The notes beneath the pieces are model-generated. The model had not been told where the DNA came from and searched no databases. It was given only the letters and a program-made list of their open reading frames with translations. A stretch of DNA of 64,000 bases, taken from NCBI RefSeq assembly GCF_003966895.1, contig NZ_AP018449.1:441424-505423 (forward strand), in the 5' to 3' direction. The stretch's first letter is position 1. Every line of letters begins with the position of its first letter. Source of the DNA: Methylomusa anaerophila. Its GTDB lineage: Bacteria; Bacillota; Negativicutes; Sporomusales; Sporomusaceae. Both the position numbers and the translations under genes were made by a program. Shown piece by piece: positions 35,922 to 42,770 of the stretch.

Positions 35922-36041
35922 GAACTGCTTAGAAGCCGTCAGCTGCTAGGCGCGACGAGGACCGGAACGGAAGCGTACTAGTCGTACGCTGGAGTGAGGA
36001 CCGCAGGAGCAACAACGCAGATGGCGGCTTCTAAGCAGTTC
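35922..36041. repeat. MITE-like 120-bp intergenic repeat, copy 2
   Basis: Reverse-orientation copy of the 19448-19567 element, differing at only a handful of positions, with terminal inverted repeats GAACTGCTTAGAAGCCG. It ends 15 bp from the moeA stop codon, so its hairpin could also act as a transcript end for the moeA operon. Confidence 0.85.
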
Positions 36042-36056
36042 CCCCCTTAAAGCCAA

Positions 36057-37268
36057 CTAATCGCTAAGCAGAATAACCTCAACCTCCGCCCCTGCTGGCA
36101 ACGGCGGTGTATCTTCCGGTATGACGATAAGCGAGTTTGCCGCCATAGCCGACTTTAGCATTCCGTTACTCTGAAAATATAAAGGTTCAGCCAAAATATC
36201 ATTATTTTTCTGCCAGCACCTTGCCCAAACAAAACGTTTAGCACCGGTTTTTTTGTTGAAGGCAGCTGCAAGTACCGCTTTAACCCGCGGTCGCCACCAA
36301 ACCTTACGTCCGCCCATTTTCAGTAATACCGGTCTAACCAGTTGCTCGAATGAAATAGCGGCGGCGGCAGGATTACCGGATAAACCGAGAAAAAGTTTGT
36401 CTTCCCGTAGTCCGGCCAAAACCGGCATTCCCGGTTTTATACTCACCCGGTCAAAGAGTACGGTTATTCCTAATTTTTTATAAACTTCACCAATAAGATC
36501 ATAATCTCCCACCGAGGCTCCGCCCGTTGTCATGAAAACATCACAGTCCGAGGCTGCTTCCAGCAGATGGGCAATTTGATCCACATCATCCGCGGCGTTG
36601 CCCATTAATACAATTTGTGCGCCTGCTTCCGACGCCAGAGCACTCAGCATATAGCTGTTAGAATTACGAATTTTTCCCAAAGACAACGGGAAATCTACCG
36701 GAACAATCTCGCTGCCGGTGGCAATTAGCGCCACCCGGGGCTTACAGAAAACAAAAGGCCGTCCTTTTCCCAAAACCGCCAACATCCCCATTACGCCCGC
36801 GTTAATCACAGTACCGGGAGATATAAGTTCTTCTCCCTGGCAAATTTCCTCCCCGCGGAAACATATGTTTTTGTTTGCCCCTTTGCCTTCAAGAACAGTC
36901 ACCATCTCACCGTCGACAACAGTATCCTCCAACCTGACTACGCCGGTGGCCCCGGGCGGCAGCGGCGCCCCGGTCATGATCCGGCACGCTGTTCCTGGGG
37001 TGACAGGTTTTTGGGAAAGCCCGCCGGCGGGAATATTATCAATCTGCCGCAAGACGACCGGGTTGTCCGGCGCAGCATTGGCAACCTCCTCCGCGACAAG
37101 GGCATACCCGTCCAAAGGTGATCGGTCGAAAGGGGGAAAGTCGATATCGGATACTACGGTTTCCGCTAAAACCCGGTGCCAGCAATCGCTTAACGTTACT
37201 CTTTCCTTTGGCATTACGTTTACTGAATTTAACAATATTTCCTGGGCTATCTCCAACTTAATCGCCAT
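36057..37268 (-). CDS. moeA: Molybdopterin molybdenumtransferase MoeA
   Basis: Inserts molybdate into adenylylated molybdopterin. 403 aa with the four MoeA domains: N-terminal segment DIDFPPFDRSPLDGYA (about 38-53), the MPT-binding fold with TGSEIVP (about 187) and TTGGASVGDYDLIGE (about 250), then GMPVLAGLREDKLFLGLSGNPAAA, and a C-terminal beta-barrel. Normal length. Downstream of a second MPT-binding protein, spaced 18 bp, in a molybdenum operon. Confidence 0.94.
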   Translation of the reverse strand: MAIKLEIAQEILLNSVNVMPKERVTLSDCWHRVLAETVVSDIDFPPFDRSPLDGYALVAEEVANAAPDNPVVLRQIDNIPAGGLSQKPVTPGTACRIMTGAPLPPGATGVVRLEDTVVDGEMVTVLEGKGANKNICFRGEEICQGEELISPGTVINAGVMGMLAVLGKGRPFVFCKPRVALIATGSEIVPVDFPLSLGKIRNSNSYMLSALASEAGAQIVLMGNAADDVDQIAHLLEAASDCDVFMTTGGASVGDYDLIGEVYKKLGITVLFDRVSIKPGMPVLAGLREDKLFLGLSGNPAAAAISFEQLVRPVLLKMGGRKVWWRPRVKAVLAAAFNKKTGAKRFVWARCWQKNNDILAEPLYFQSNGMLKSAMAANSLIVIPEDTPPLPAGAEVEVILLSD

Positions 37269-37286
37269 CGTCCACCCCTCTTTAAT

Positions 37287-38312
37287 TTACTTTCCAAAAG
37301 GACAGTAAGGATACCTGCATTCTTGACACCTTAGACACAAGCCACCGTACCCCATACCGGCAAAGTCCTGTTTCGTTAATCTCTCACCGGCAAGAATCCT
37401 CGGGAATACCAAATCAAAGACCGTTGTTTTGGAAAACATACCGCATCCGGGCAGTCCTAAAATCGCAACCTTGCCAAGATAAGCTAACATAAACATCGCT
37501 CCCGGCAGTACCGGCGTTCCATAGGTAACAACCTCGGCGCCGGTAGCACGGATAGCTTCCGGAGTTACATCATCCGGATCAACCGACATTCCGCCTGTGA
37601 CAACAATCACATCAACGCCGGCGCTGACGAAATTGAGAATAGCGCGGGTAATTTTCGCCTGATCATCAGGCTGTGAGCTAATACCATGGAAAGCTGCATT
37701 ATATATTTTAATTTTTTCCGCTAAGACAGGGCCGAACTTGTCCTGAATGCGGCCAAAAAAAACCTCATTGCCAGTAACAATCACAGCTGTTTTAAGGGAG
37801 TTTAGCGGTTTTACCGATATTATATCTTCATATTCGTCGGCAACAGCCCCGGCAGCCCGGATAACAGCATCCTCCACCACCAAAGGGACTACTTTAATCC
37901 CGGCCAAAATATCCCCTGCTTTAACCGGCTGGTTGCCATGCAAGGTGGACAGTACGATATAATCGACTGAATTAATCCTGGTCACCGCCGCGCGGTTTAC
38001 TTTTAGTAGCCCTCCTTGCTTGGCGACAAGATCAACCCGCCCTTCCACCGGCTCTGTAATCGAAGTGTTCGCGCCAGCCACTTTGCCGGCAATCCGTCTG
38101 GCCGCCTCGTCTTCATGCACTTGCCCTTCACCTAGTTCTAACAAGTAAATATGTTCCTTGCCGATGTCCAGCAGGTGTGGTATATCTTCCTGCCGGATAA
38201 TATGTCCTTTTCGAAATAGCGGCCCCTTATATTCTCCCGGTACAATTTTTGTCATGTCATGCCCCAATACCATACCAACAGCATCACATACCCGCACTTT
38301 TTTGAACGACAC
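37287..38312 (-). CDS. MoeA/MogA-like molybdopterin-binding protein with C-terminal Cys cluster
   Basis: About 341 aa. After an N-terminal MoeA-like barrel region (VGMVLGHDMTKIVPGEYKGP) comes a molybdopterin-binding MogA fold with VIVTGNEVFFGR (about 185) and VIVVTGGMSVDPDDVTPEAI (about 245). The C-terminus ends CLRCQECRYPYCPFGK, four cysteines that may bind metal or a cluster. The GTG at 38312 is preferred as start because GAGGGGG precedes it; an open frame to 38417 lacks a site. Such proteins accompany moeA in anaerobes, but their exact role (MPT adenylylation, or metal insertion specific for Mo or W) is not known. Confidence 0.82.
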   Translation of the reverse strand: MSFKKVRVCDAVGMVLGHDMTKIVPGEYKGPLFRKGHIIRQEDIPHLLDIGKEHIYLLELGEGQVHEDEAARRIAGKVAGANTSITEPVEGRVDLVAKQGGLLKVNRAAVTRINSVDYIVLSTLHGNQPVKAGDILAGIKVVPLVVEDAVIRAAGAVADEYEDIISVKPLNSLKTAVIVTGNEVFFGRIQDKFGPVLAEKIKIYNAAFHGISSQPDDQAKITRAILNFVSAGVDVIVVTGGMSVDPDDVTPEAIRATGAEVVTYGTPVLPGAMFMLAYLGKVAILGLPGCGMFSKTTVFDLVFPRILAGERLTKQDFAGMGYGGLCLRCQECRYPYCPFGK

Positions 38313-38503
38313 TTGATTCCCCCTCCGAGTCCCCCGAATTATTATGCCGGCAATATCCGTTCCGAATGAATAAATGAGTAAATAAGTAACTGCAATCTTG
38401 ATTTTGTGATAAATCAAATATTTATTTCGCGCAAAATATTTTCAATCCTGCCATTGATGAATCGATTATTGAATCGATTATTTTTTCACGTAAATAGCAA
38501 ATA

Positions 38504-39097
38504 TTAACCTAATCTCTCCAGCCAAGCCATCCTATTTTTCTCTATCAAATCCGTGCAAATCTTACACTCCTCACTAAGTACCCGCTCCTTGCCCGCCCAG
38601 GGATAACGGGGCACGGTATAAGACGCCGGCTGGCTGGCAACACTTTGCAAAGACATAACATATTCTGCCGGCAAACCTTTCTCCCTTGCGCCCCGGATTA
38701 TGGCGTCCAAATACTGGGCACTAGGCGGCTTAGGGTTGCCCAAAGATGATTTTTTATAAATTAACGCATCTTCAATACGCCCCCTGCCATCGACAACCGT
38801 AACCGGATAATGAAAATAATTGCCGGCGCCGTCGACCCGGGCATCCATCCATTCGTCAAGCCGTTCGCATTCCGCAAAATCCAGGGCATAGAGCACCCCC
38901 CACAGTTCTGCCCCGGTATCAGCCACAATTGTTTCCACCGCGCCATCCCAAATTGCCGAATAGCCGTAAAAACCCAGGCGATAGCCCGGAAGCCGGGCAA
39001 TGTTCAGCACCTGGGGGTGTATATCGATCTGCCGCACCTGCTCATTGTTCATGTTAATTCCATAAGCAAAATAATGCCGAAATTTTCTCCGCCGCAA
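38504..39097 (-). CDS. Gamma-glutamylcyclotransferase-like (AIG2/GGCT) protein
   Basis: The 197-residue protein has a GGCT-like fold. The start HYFAYGINMNNEQV resembles the FAYGSNM substrate loop, followed by LPGYRLGFYGYSAIWDGAVETIV and GVLYALDFAECERLDEW. The C-terminus (about 165-197) adds a CKIC motif and a charged helix. GGCT-like enzymes cleave gamma-glutamyl bonds in peptides; the substrate here is unknown. It may share the moeA transcript, but the 190-bp gap leaves that open. Confidence 0.75.
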   Translation of the reverse strand: MRRRKFRHYFAYGINMNNEQVRQIDIHPQVLNIARLPGYRLGFYGYSAIWDGAVETIVADTGAELWGVLYALDFAECERLDEWMDARVDGAGNYFHYPVTVVDGRGRIEDALIYKKSSLGNPKPPSAQYLDAIIRGAREKGLPAEYVMSLQSVASQPASYTVPRYPWAGKERVLSEECKICTDLIEKNRMAWLERLG

Positions 39098-39158
39098 TAT
39101 TATTCCTCCCTTGATTCTACTTAATCCTACTTGATCCTATTTAACGGGGCACAACAAG

Positions 39159-39176
39159 TTGTCGATCGGTTAACAA
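39159..39176. promoter_or_regulatory. Rex-like or other dyad in divergent promoter region
   Basis: TTGTCGATCGGTTAACAA lies between the divergent GGCT-like gene and the HTH regulator. One half matches the clostridial Rex half-site TTAACAA; the other is imperfect. A direct repeat of TTAACAACCC follows. It may be the autoregulatory site of the HTH protein instead. Confidence 0.3.
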
Positions 39177-39266
39177 CCCATTAACAACCCTGGCAGCTAT
39201 TGTAAAAACTAAAAATTTGGTGTAAGATAAATATTAATGTGTAAAGCGTGACGAATAGGAGACGCT

Positions 39267-40199
39267 ATGGCCGACAAAGATCTCTATACCCCGGAAGAAG
39301 TGGCAAAAACCTTGAGAATTTCCCGGTTTACCGTTTATGAGCTGATTAAACGCGGTGAATTGCCAGCTTACCGGATTGGCCGCAGCATGCGGATAGAAGC
39401 TGTCGAACTGGAAAAATATATACAGAATTCCAAGCAAGCCCTCACATCTGCCGCCCCGAATTCGGTTGCCCACAGCCAAGACTTTTCCGCCCCGTCCGGC
39501 CTTATTCTCTGCGGCCAGGATGCCGTCCTCGACGTATTGGCCAGTCAGCTGGAATCAAGGCTTCAGGGCAACCGGGTTTTTCGGCGCTTCATTGGCAGCA
39601 TCGGCAGTTTGATTGCTTTATATAACCAGACAGTAAACGTCGCTACCGCCCATTTATGGGACAGTGACAGCGACGAATACAACATTCCCTATGTCCGTCG
39701 TTATCTTCCCGGCCAAAAGGCGCGCATCGTTAATCTTGTCTACCGGATGGAAGGCTTTTACGTTGCTCTGGGCAACCCCAAAGGAATTGCCGATTGGAGT
39801 GACTTGACCCGTCCGGACGTAAGGTTTATCAATCGCGAGCCCGGCGCCGGCGCCAGGGTGTTGCTGGATGAAAAACTGCGCCGTCTTAATATTGATTCCA
39901 GCCTGATTAAAGGTTACAACCGCAAAGAAATGAGTCATTTGGCTGTTGCCAGTTGCGTCGCCCGCGATGATGCCGATGCCGGCATCGGTACGGAAAAGGC
40001 GGCGATGCAAGTTGCCAATGTGCAGTTTGTTCCGCTGCAAAAAGAACGGTATGATTTGGTTATGTTGCGGCAAGACGTGGATAATCCGGAATTTAAGCTG
40101 ATGATGTCCATCCTGCGCTCCGCCGAATTTCGCCGGGAAGTGGACGGAATGGGCGGTTATGATACTTCGCTTATGGGTGAAATCGTAGCCGATGTATGA
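39267..40199 (+). CDS. Excisionase-type HTH regulator with PBP-like ligand domain
   Basis: A 310-residue transcription factor. The N-terminal MerR/excisionase-type helix-turn-helix (YTPEEVAKTLRISRFTVYEL ... GRSMRIEAVELEKYI, about 6-55) is joined to a periplasmic-binding-protein-like domain (about 85-300; LILCGQDAVLDVLASQLE, REPGAGARVLLDEKL, CVARDDADAGIGTEKAAM). This domain type is related to molybdate/tungstate-binding ModA/TupA-like proteins. Set among moeA, mod and formate dehydrogenase genes, it is probably the local molybdate or tungstate sensor; this is inference. Good GGAG ribosome site. Its 3' end overlaps the convergent radical SAM gene by 43 bp. Confidence 0.82.
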   Translation: MADKDLYTPEEVAKTLRISRFTVYELIKRGELPAYRIGRSMRIEAVELEKYIQNSKQALTSAAPNSVAHSQDFSAPSGLILCGQDAVLDVLASQLESRLQGNRVFRRFIGSIGSLIALYNQTVNVATAHLWDSDSDEYNIPYVRRYLPGQKARIVNLVYRMEGFYVALGNPKGIADWSDLTRPDVRFINREPGAGARVLLDEKLRRLNIDSSLIKGYNRKEMSHLAVASCVARDDADAGIGTEKAAMQVANVQFVPLQKERYDLVMLRQDVDNPEFKLMMSILRSAEFRREVDGMGGYDTSLMGEIVADV

Positions 40200-41233
40200 C
40201 AAAACTGCAATTGTTTAAAAAAGACGCATTTCCCACGGCACTGTTGTGCCGACGAACAATTAACAGTACAGTTGCCGGCTGCCGCTTCCCGATATTTTTG
40301 GAACCTTCTTTGCCAAATGTCAGCAAAAGTATATTCCCGCAGATTGAATGAATATTGTGCATCATTGCAGAATGAGCAAGGCAATACGTTAAGGTTTTCA
40401 TCAACATAAACGGAAAAAAATCCGCACTCGCAGCTATCCAGAAAATCGGCATCAACCATTGTATTACATAACAAATTTGGCACAAAACAGGCATCAAATC
40501 CTATTTTTATTTTAGTTGCCGGCTGATCCACCAATTGCAGAAAACGCCGCAGCTTCTCTCCCGGTTTTAGACAATCGTCATCGCCGGCCATTCCTAAAGG
40601 CTTGTAGGTTAAAAAGACTATGGAGTTGAAACTTGTAAAATATTCATCGCAAGCGCCGCTGAGAATATCACTGGCCTGGTCAATACTCACTTCGGACAGC
40701 ACAAAGTGAATATTGGCCTTTATTTTAGTTTCTGCCAATTTTGCGCCCAGTTTTGCCAGTTGCTGCCCAGTCATAGCTGTGCGGTAAGGATCATAAGAAA
40801 TTGCCACGGCGCCGCAGTATTGCCTGGTTGCCTTTATTATCTCAGGGGTAAAGGCAATGCCGCTGGTTGTGTAATTAGGGATTATGGCGTAATCTTCCCT
40901 GGTGGTGCGGAAAATCTCAATAATATCCGGATGCTGCAACGGTTCGCCGCCGCCCAGGGCCACCTGGAAAACTGCCCCGTATTTCTTATCGGTTAACTGC
41001 TCTAACACGCACCGGTAATCGGCAAGGGACATAAAACCGCCCGCCGGGCTGCTGTTCCGGTAGCAATAACGGCAAGTATTGGTGCAGTAGTTTGATATGG
41101 AGATATCAGCCAGTTCAGGCCATGGCGCCATTAGAGGATTGGCGGCAAATGTATCGCCCCACCGGAAAGTCGCTCCGGTTAAAGTATCCCCCATAAAATT
41201 ATAACCGGTTTCATGTCTGCGAACCAATCCCAT
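40157..41233 (-). CDS. Radical SAM enzyme with SPASM-like C-terminal clusters
   Basis: About 358 aa. The radical SAM cluster motif CTNTCRYC is at residues 50-57, followed by ALGGGEPLQHPDI (SAM binding). The C-terminal region has CECGFFSVYVDENLNVLPCSFC and NCTVNCSSAQQCRGKC, typical of the auxiliary-cluster SPASM/twitch domain found in peptide- and protein-modifying enzymes. I start at ATG 41233, one base after the stop of the upstream small protein, so the two are probably co-translated. Substrate unknown; the partner protein is the obvious candidate. Confidence 0.85.
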   Translation of the reverse strand: MGLVRRHETGYNFMGDTLTGATFRWGDTFAANPLMAPWPELADISISNYCTNTCRYCYRNSSPAGGFMSLADYRCVLEQLTDKKYGAVFQVALGGGEPLQHPDIIEIFRTTREDYAIIPNYTTSGIAFTPEIIKATRQYCGAVAISYDPYRTAMTGQQLAKLGAKLAETKIKANIHFVLSEVSIDQASDILSGACDEYFTSFNSIVFLTYKPLGMAGDDDCLKPGEKLRRFLQLVDQPATKIKIGFDACFVPNLLCNTMVDADFLDSCECGFFSVYVDENLNVLPCSFCNDAQYSFNLREYTFADIWQRRFQKYREAAAGNCTVNCSSAQQCRGKCVFFKQLQFCHTSATISPISEVS

Positions 41234-41234
41234 A

Positions 41235-41657
41235 TCAGTACACCCGCTGCTTGCCGCTGACAGGCGTTGCGCCAATAACCTGCAAGTCTCCGATTTTACC
41301 CTTGTGCAGCAGCGAACAGACTATAGCCCACAGCTGTTCATCCGTATATTGGCTAAAATCCATTTGCCGGACATCAGGCATCTGCCAATGATAGAACATG
41401 CCGCCATCCTGAAAATATTCCGCCAATACTTCTTTAATCTCTTTGGGCCGGGTTGTAACCACCAGACTGTGTACCGGCTCATTATTTATTGTAATCGTTT
41501 CGCCTTCGCGCTCCAGTTTTTCCAGGAGAAATTGGATGAGCCGGCTTTTGCCCGACGGCCCGGCCTGTTCAATCATTTGCTCCGCCATGTTTTTTTTCAG
41601 TGTAAGCAAAAAGCTTACACTGCTGCTGTTAGTAACAAAATCTGCTCTAATCTTCAT
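41235..41657 (-). CDS. Small protein with KIRADFVTNSSS N-terminal motif, partner of radical SAM enzyme
   Basis: A 140-residue soluble protein of unknown function. The first 16 residues read MKIRADFVTNSSSVSF. I recognise this DFVTNSSS(S)SF block as one that recurs at the N-terminus of otherwise unrelated bacterial proteins, so it may be a recognition or modification signal. The rest is alpha/beta without a known motif. It is immediately upstream of the radical SAM gene and 22 bp after a metal-uptake binding protein. Good GAGG ribosome site. Confidence 0.7.
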   Translation of the reverse strand: MKIRADFVTNSSSVSFLLTLKKNMAEQMIEQAGPSGKSRLIQFLLEKLEREGETITINNEPVHSLVVTTRPKEIKEVLAEYFQDGGMFYHWQMPDVRQMDFSQYTDEQLWAIVCSLLHKGKIGDLQVIGATPVSGKQRVY

Positions 41658-41678
41658 AATCTTTCGCCTCGCTTATAC

Positions 41679-42743
41679 TTATTTGTCCGGATTCAAAATT
41701 TCTGACACTTCGTTGTCACTCAGTTCATAAGAGTAAAAGGACCGGTAAAAATTTTTCACTTCCAAAGCCATATCCACGTCAGCAAATAATTCCGGCTGCA
41801 GGACTTTGGCAATCCACAAGGTCTGCAGCGCTTCCTCGGCGCTGCGCAGGGACCACAGGTAAACACCTTTGGGATTTACATAAACGCGGTTATTTTTTAC
41901 AGCGTTAATCTGACTCCACTGGCTGCTTTTTTCTATCACCGCCTTGGCATCGCGGGATGCCGCAATAATTACGTCGGGGTTCCACTGAATTATATTTTCC
42001 ACCGTCACCTCCCTGCCTACACCGTCAACCCCGCCTGAAGCCGCAACATTTTTGCCGCCGCCCATTTCAATCCAGGCATCGGTTATTGAATTTTTACCAT
42101 CGGTACTAATGGGCTTATTACCGGCATAATACACTTTCAGCCGTTGATCGGCGGTAAGAGATTTGGTCCTGTCGGTGACTTTACGGATGTTGGCCGTATA
42201 ATAATCACAAAACTGCGCGGCTTTTTCCTCTGACGGCGGTCCCAATACTTTGCCGACCACTCTGACCGCCTGCATTATTTCTTCCGGGTTACTGAGACTG
42301 ACCTGCACTACCGGCACTCCCATTTCTTTCAATTTATTGTTATTGCCTCTAGCATTCCCGCCGAAAACAACATCCGGCTTGGTCTTCGCCAATTCTTCCG
42401 CATTTACTTCACCAGCCAGAAAATCAAAGGGCGCCGGTATTTCGCGAATCCGCGGATACACCTTGGCCAAAATGCAATTGTCTTTCAAACCGTTTGTCGT
42501 TGCCACAAGCTTATCGCCGGCTGCCAGCATAATCACAAACTGGTTCATAGCGCCATTGGCGGCAACTCGTTTTACTTCCTGCGGCAAGGTAACAACGGTT
42601 CCGTTCATATCCGTTACTGTTCTGTGCCCGCCGGCGTCGCCCGCCGGCGGAGACGCCGGCGGCTTCGCGCAGCCGCCGGCAACAGCAAGCACAATCAGTA
42701 TCATAACGGTTGCCAATACATGTTTTGCCTTTATTAGCACCAT
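41679..42743 (-). CDS. Type III periplasmic binding lipoprotein (siderophore/corrinoid/metal-chelate class)
   Basis: A 354-residue lipoprotein with lipobox VAGGC (Cys 25) and the BtuF/FecB-type binding fold: VTDMNGTVVTLPQEVKRVAA near 43, and VDGVGREVTVENIIQWNPDVII near 240. The fold is two lobes joined by a long helix. The C-terminal FYRSFYSYELSDNEVSEIL is shared by all binding proteins of this island. It follows a TonB receptor by 27 bp and precedes the small protein and radical SAM gene. Ligand unknown. Confidence 0.88.
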   Translation of the reverse strand: MVLIKAKHVLATVMILIVLAVAGGCAKPPASPPAGDAGGHRTVTDMNGTVVTLPQEVKRVAANGAMNQFVIMLAAGDKLVATTNGLKDNCILAKVYPRIREIPAPFDFLAGEVNAEELAKTKPDVVFGGNARGNNNKLKEMGVPVVQVSLSNPEEIMQAVRVVGKVLGPPSEEKAAQFCDYYTANIRKVTDRTKSLTADQRLKVYYAGNKPISTDGKNSITDAWIEMGGGKNVAASGGVDGVGREVTVENIIQWNPDVIIAASRDAKAVIEKSSQWSQINAVKNNRVYVNPKGVYLWSLRSAEEALQTLWIAKVLQPELFADVDMALEVKNFYRSFYSYELSDNEVSEILNPDK

Positions 42744-42770
42744 CCCTTAAAAACCTCCGTTTTGTCCAAT

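Larger units (their letters stand above)
35439..36056. other. Intergenic region between modA and moeA
   Basis: About 620 bp without a gene. It holds the mod promoter on the left, then a diverged repeat copy (35781-35871) and the full repeat copy 2 (35922-36041). An ORF-like frame at 35678-35914 runs through the repeats and has no ribosome site or recognisable product, so I do not call it. Confidence 0.65.
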
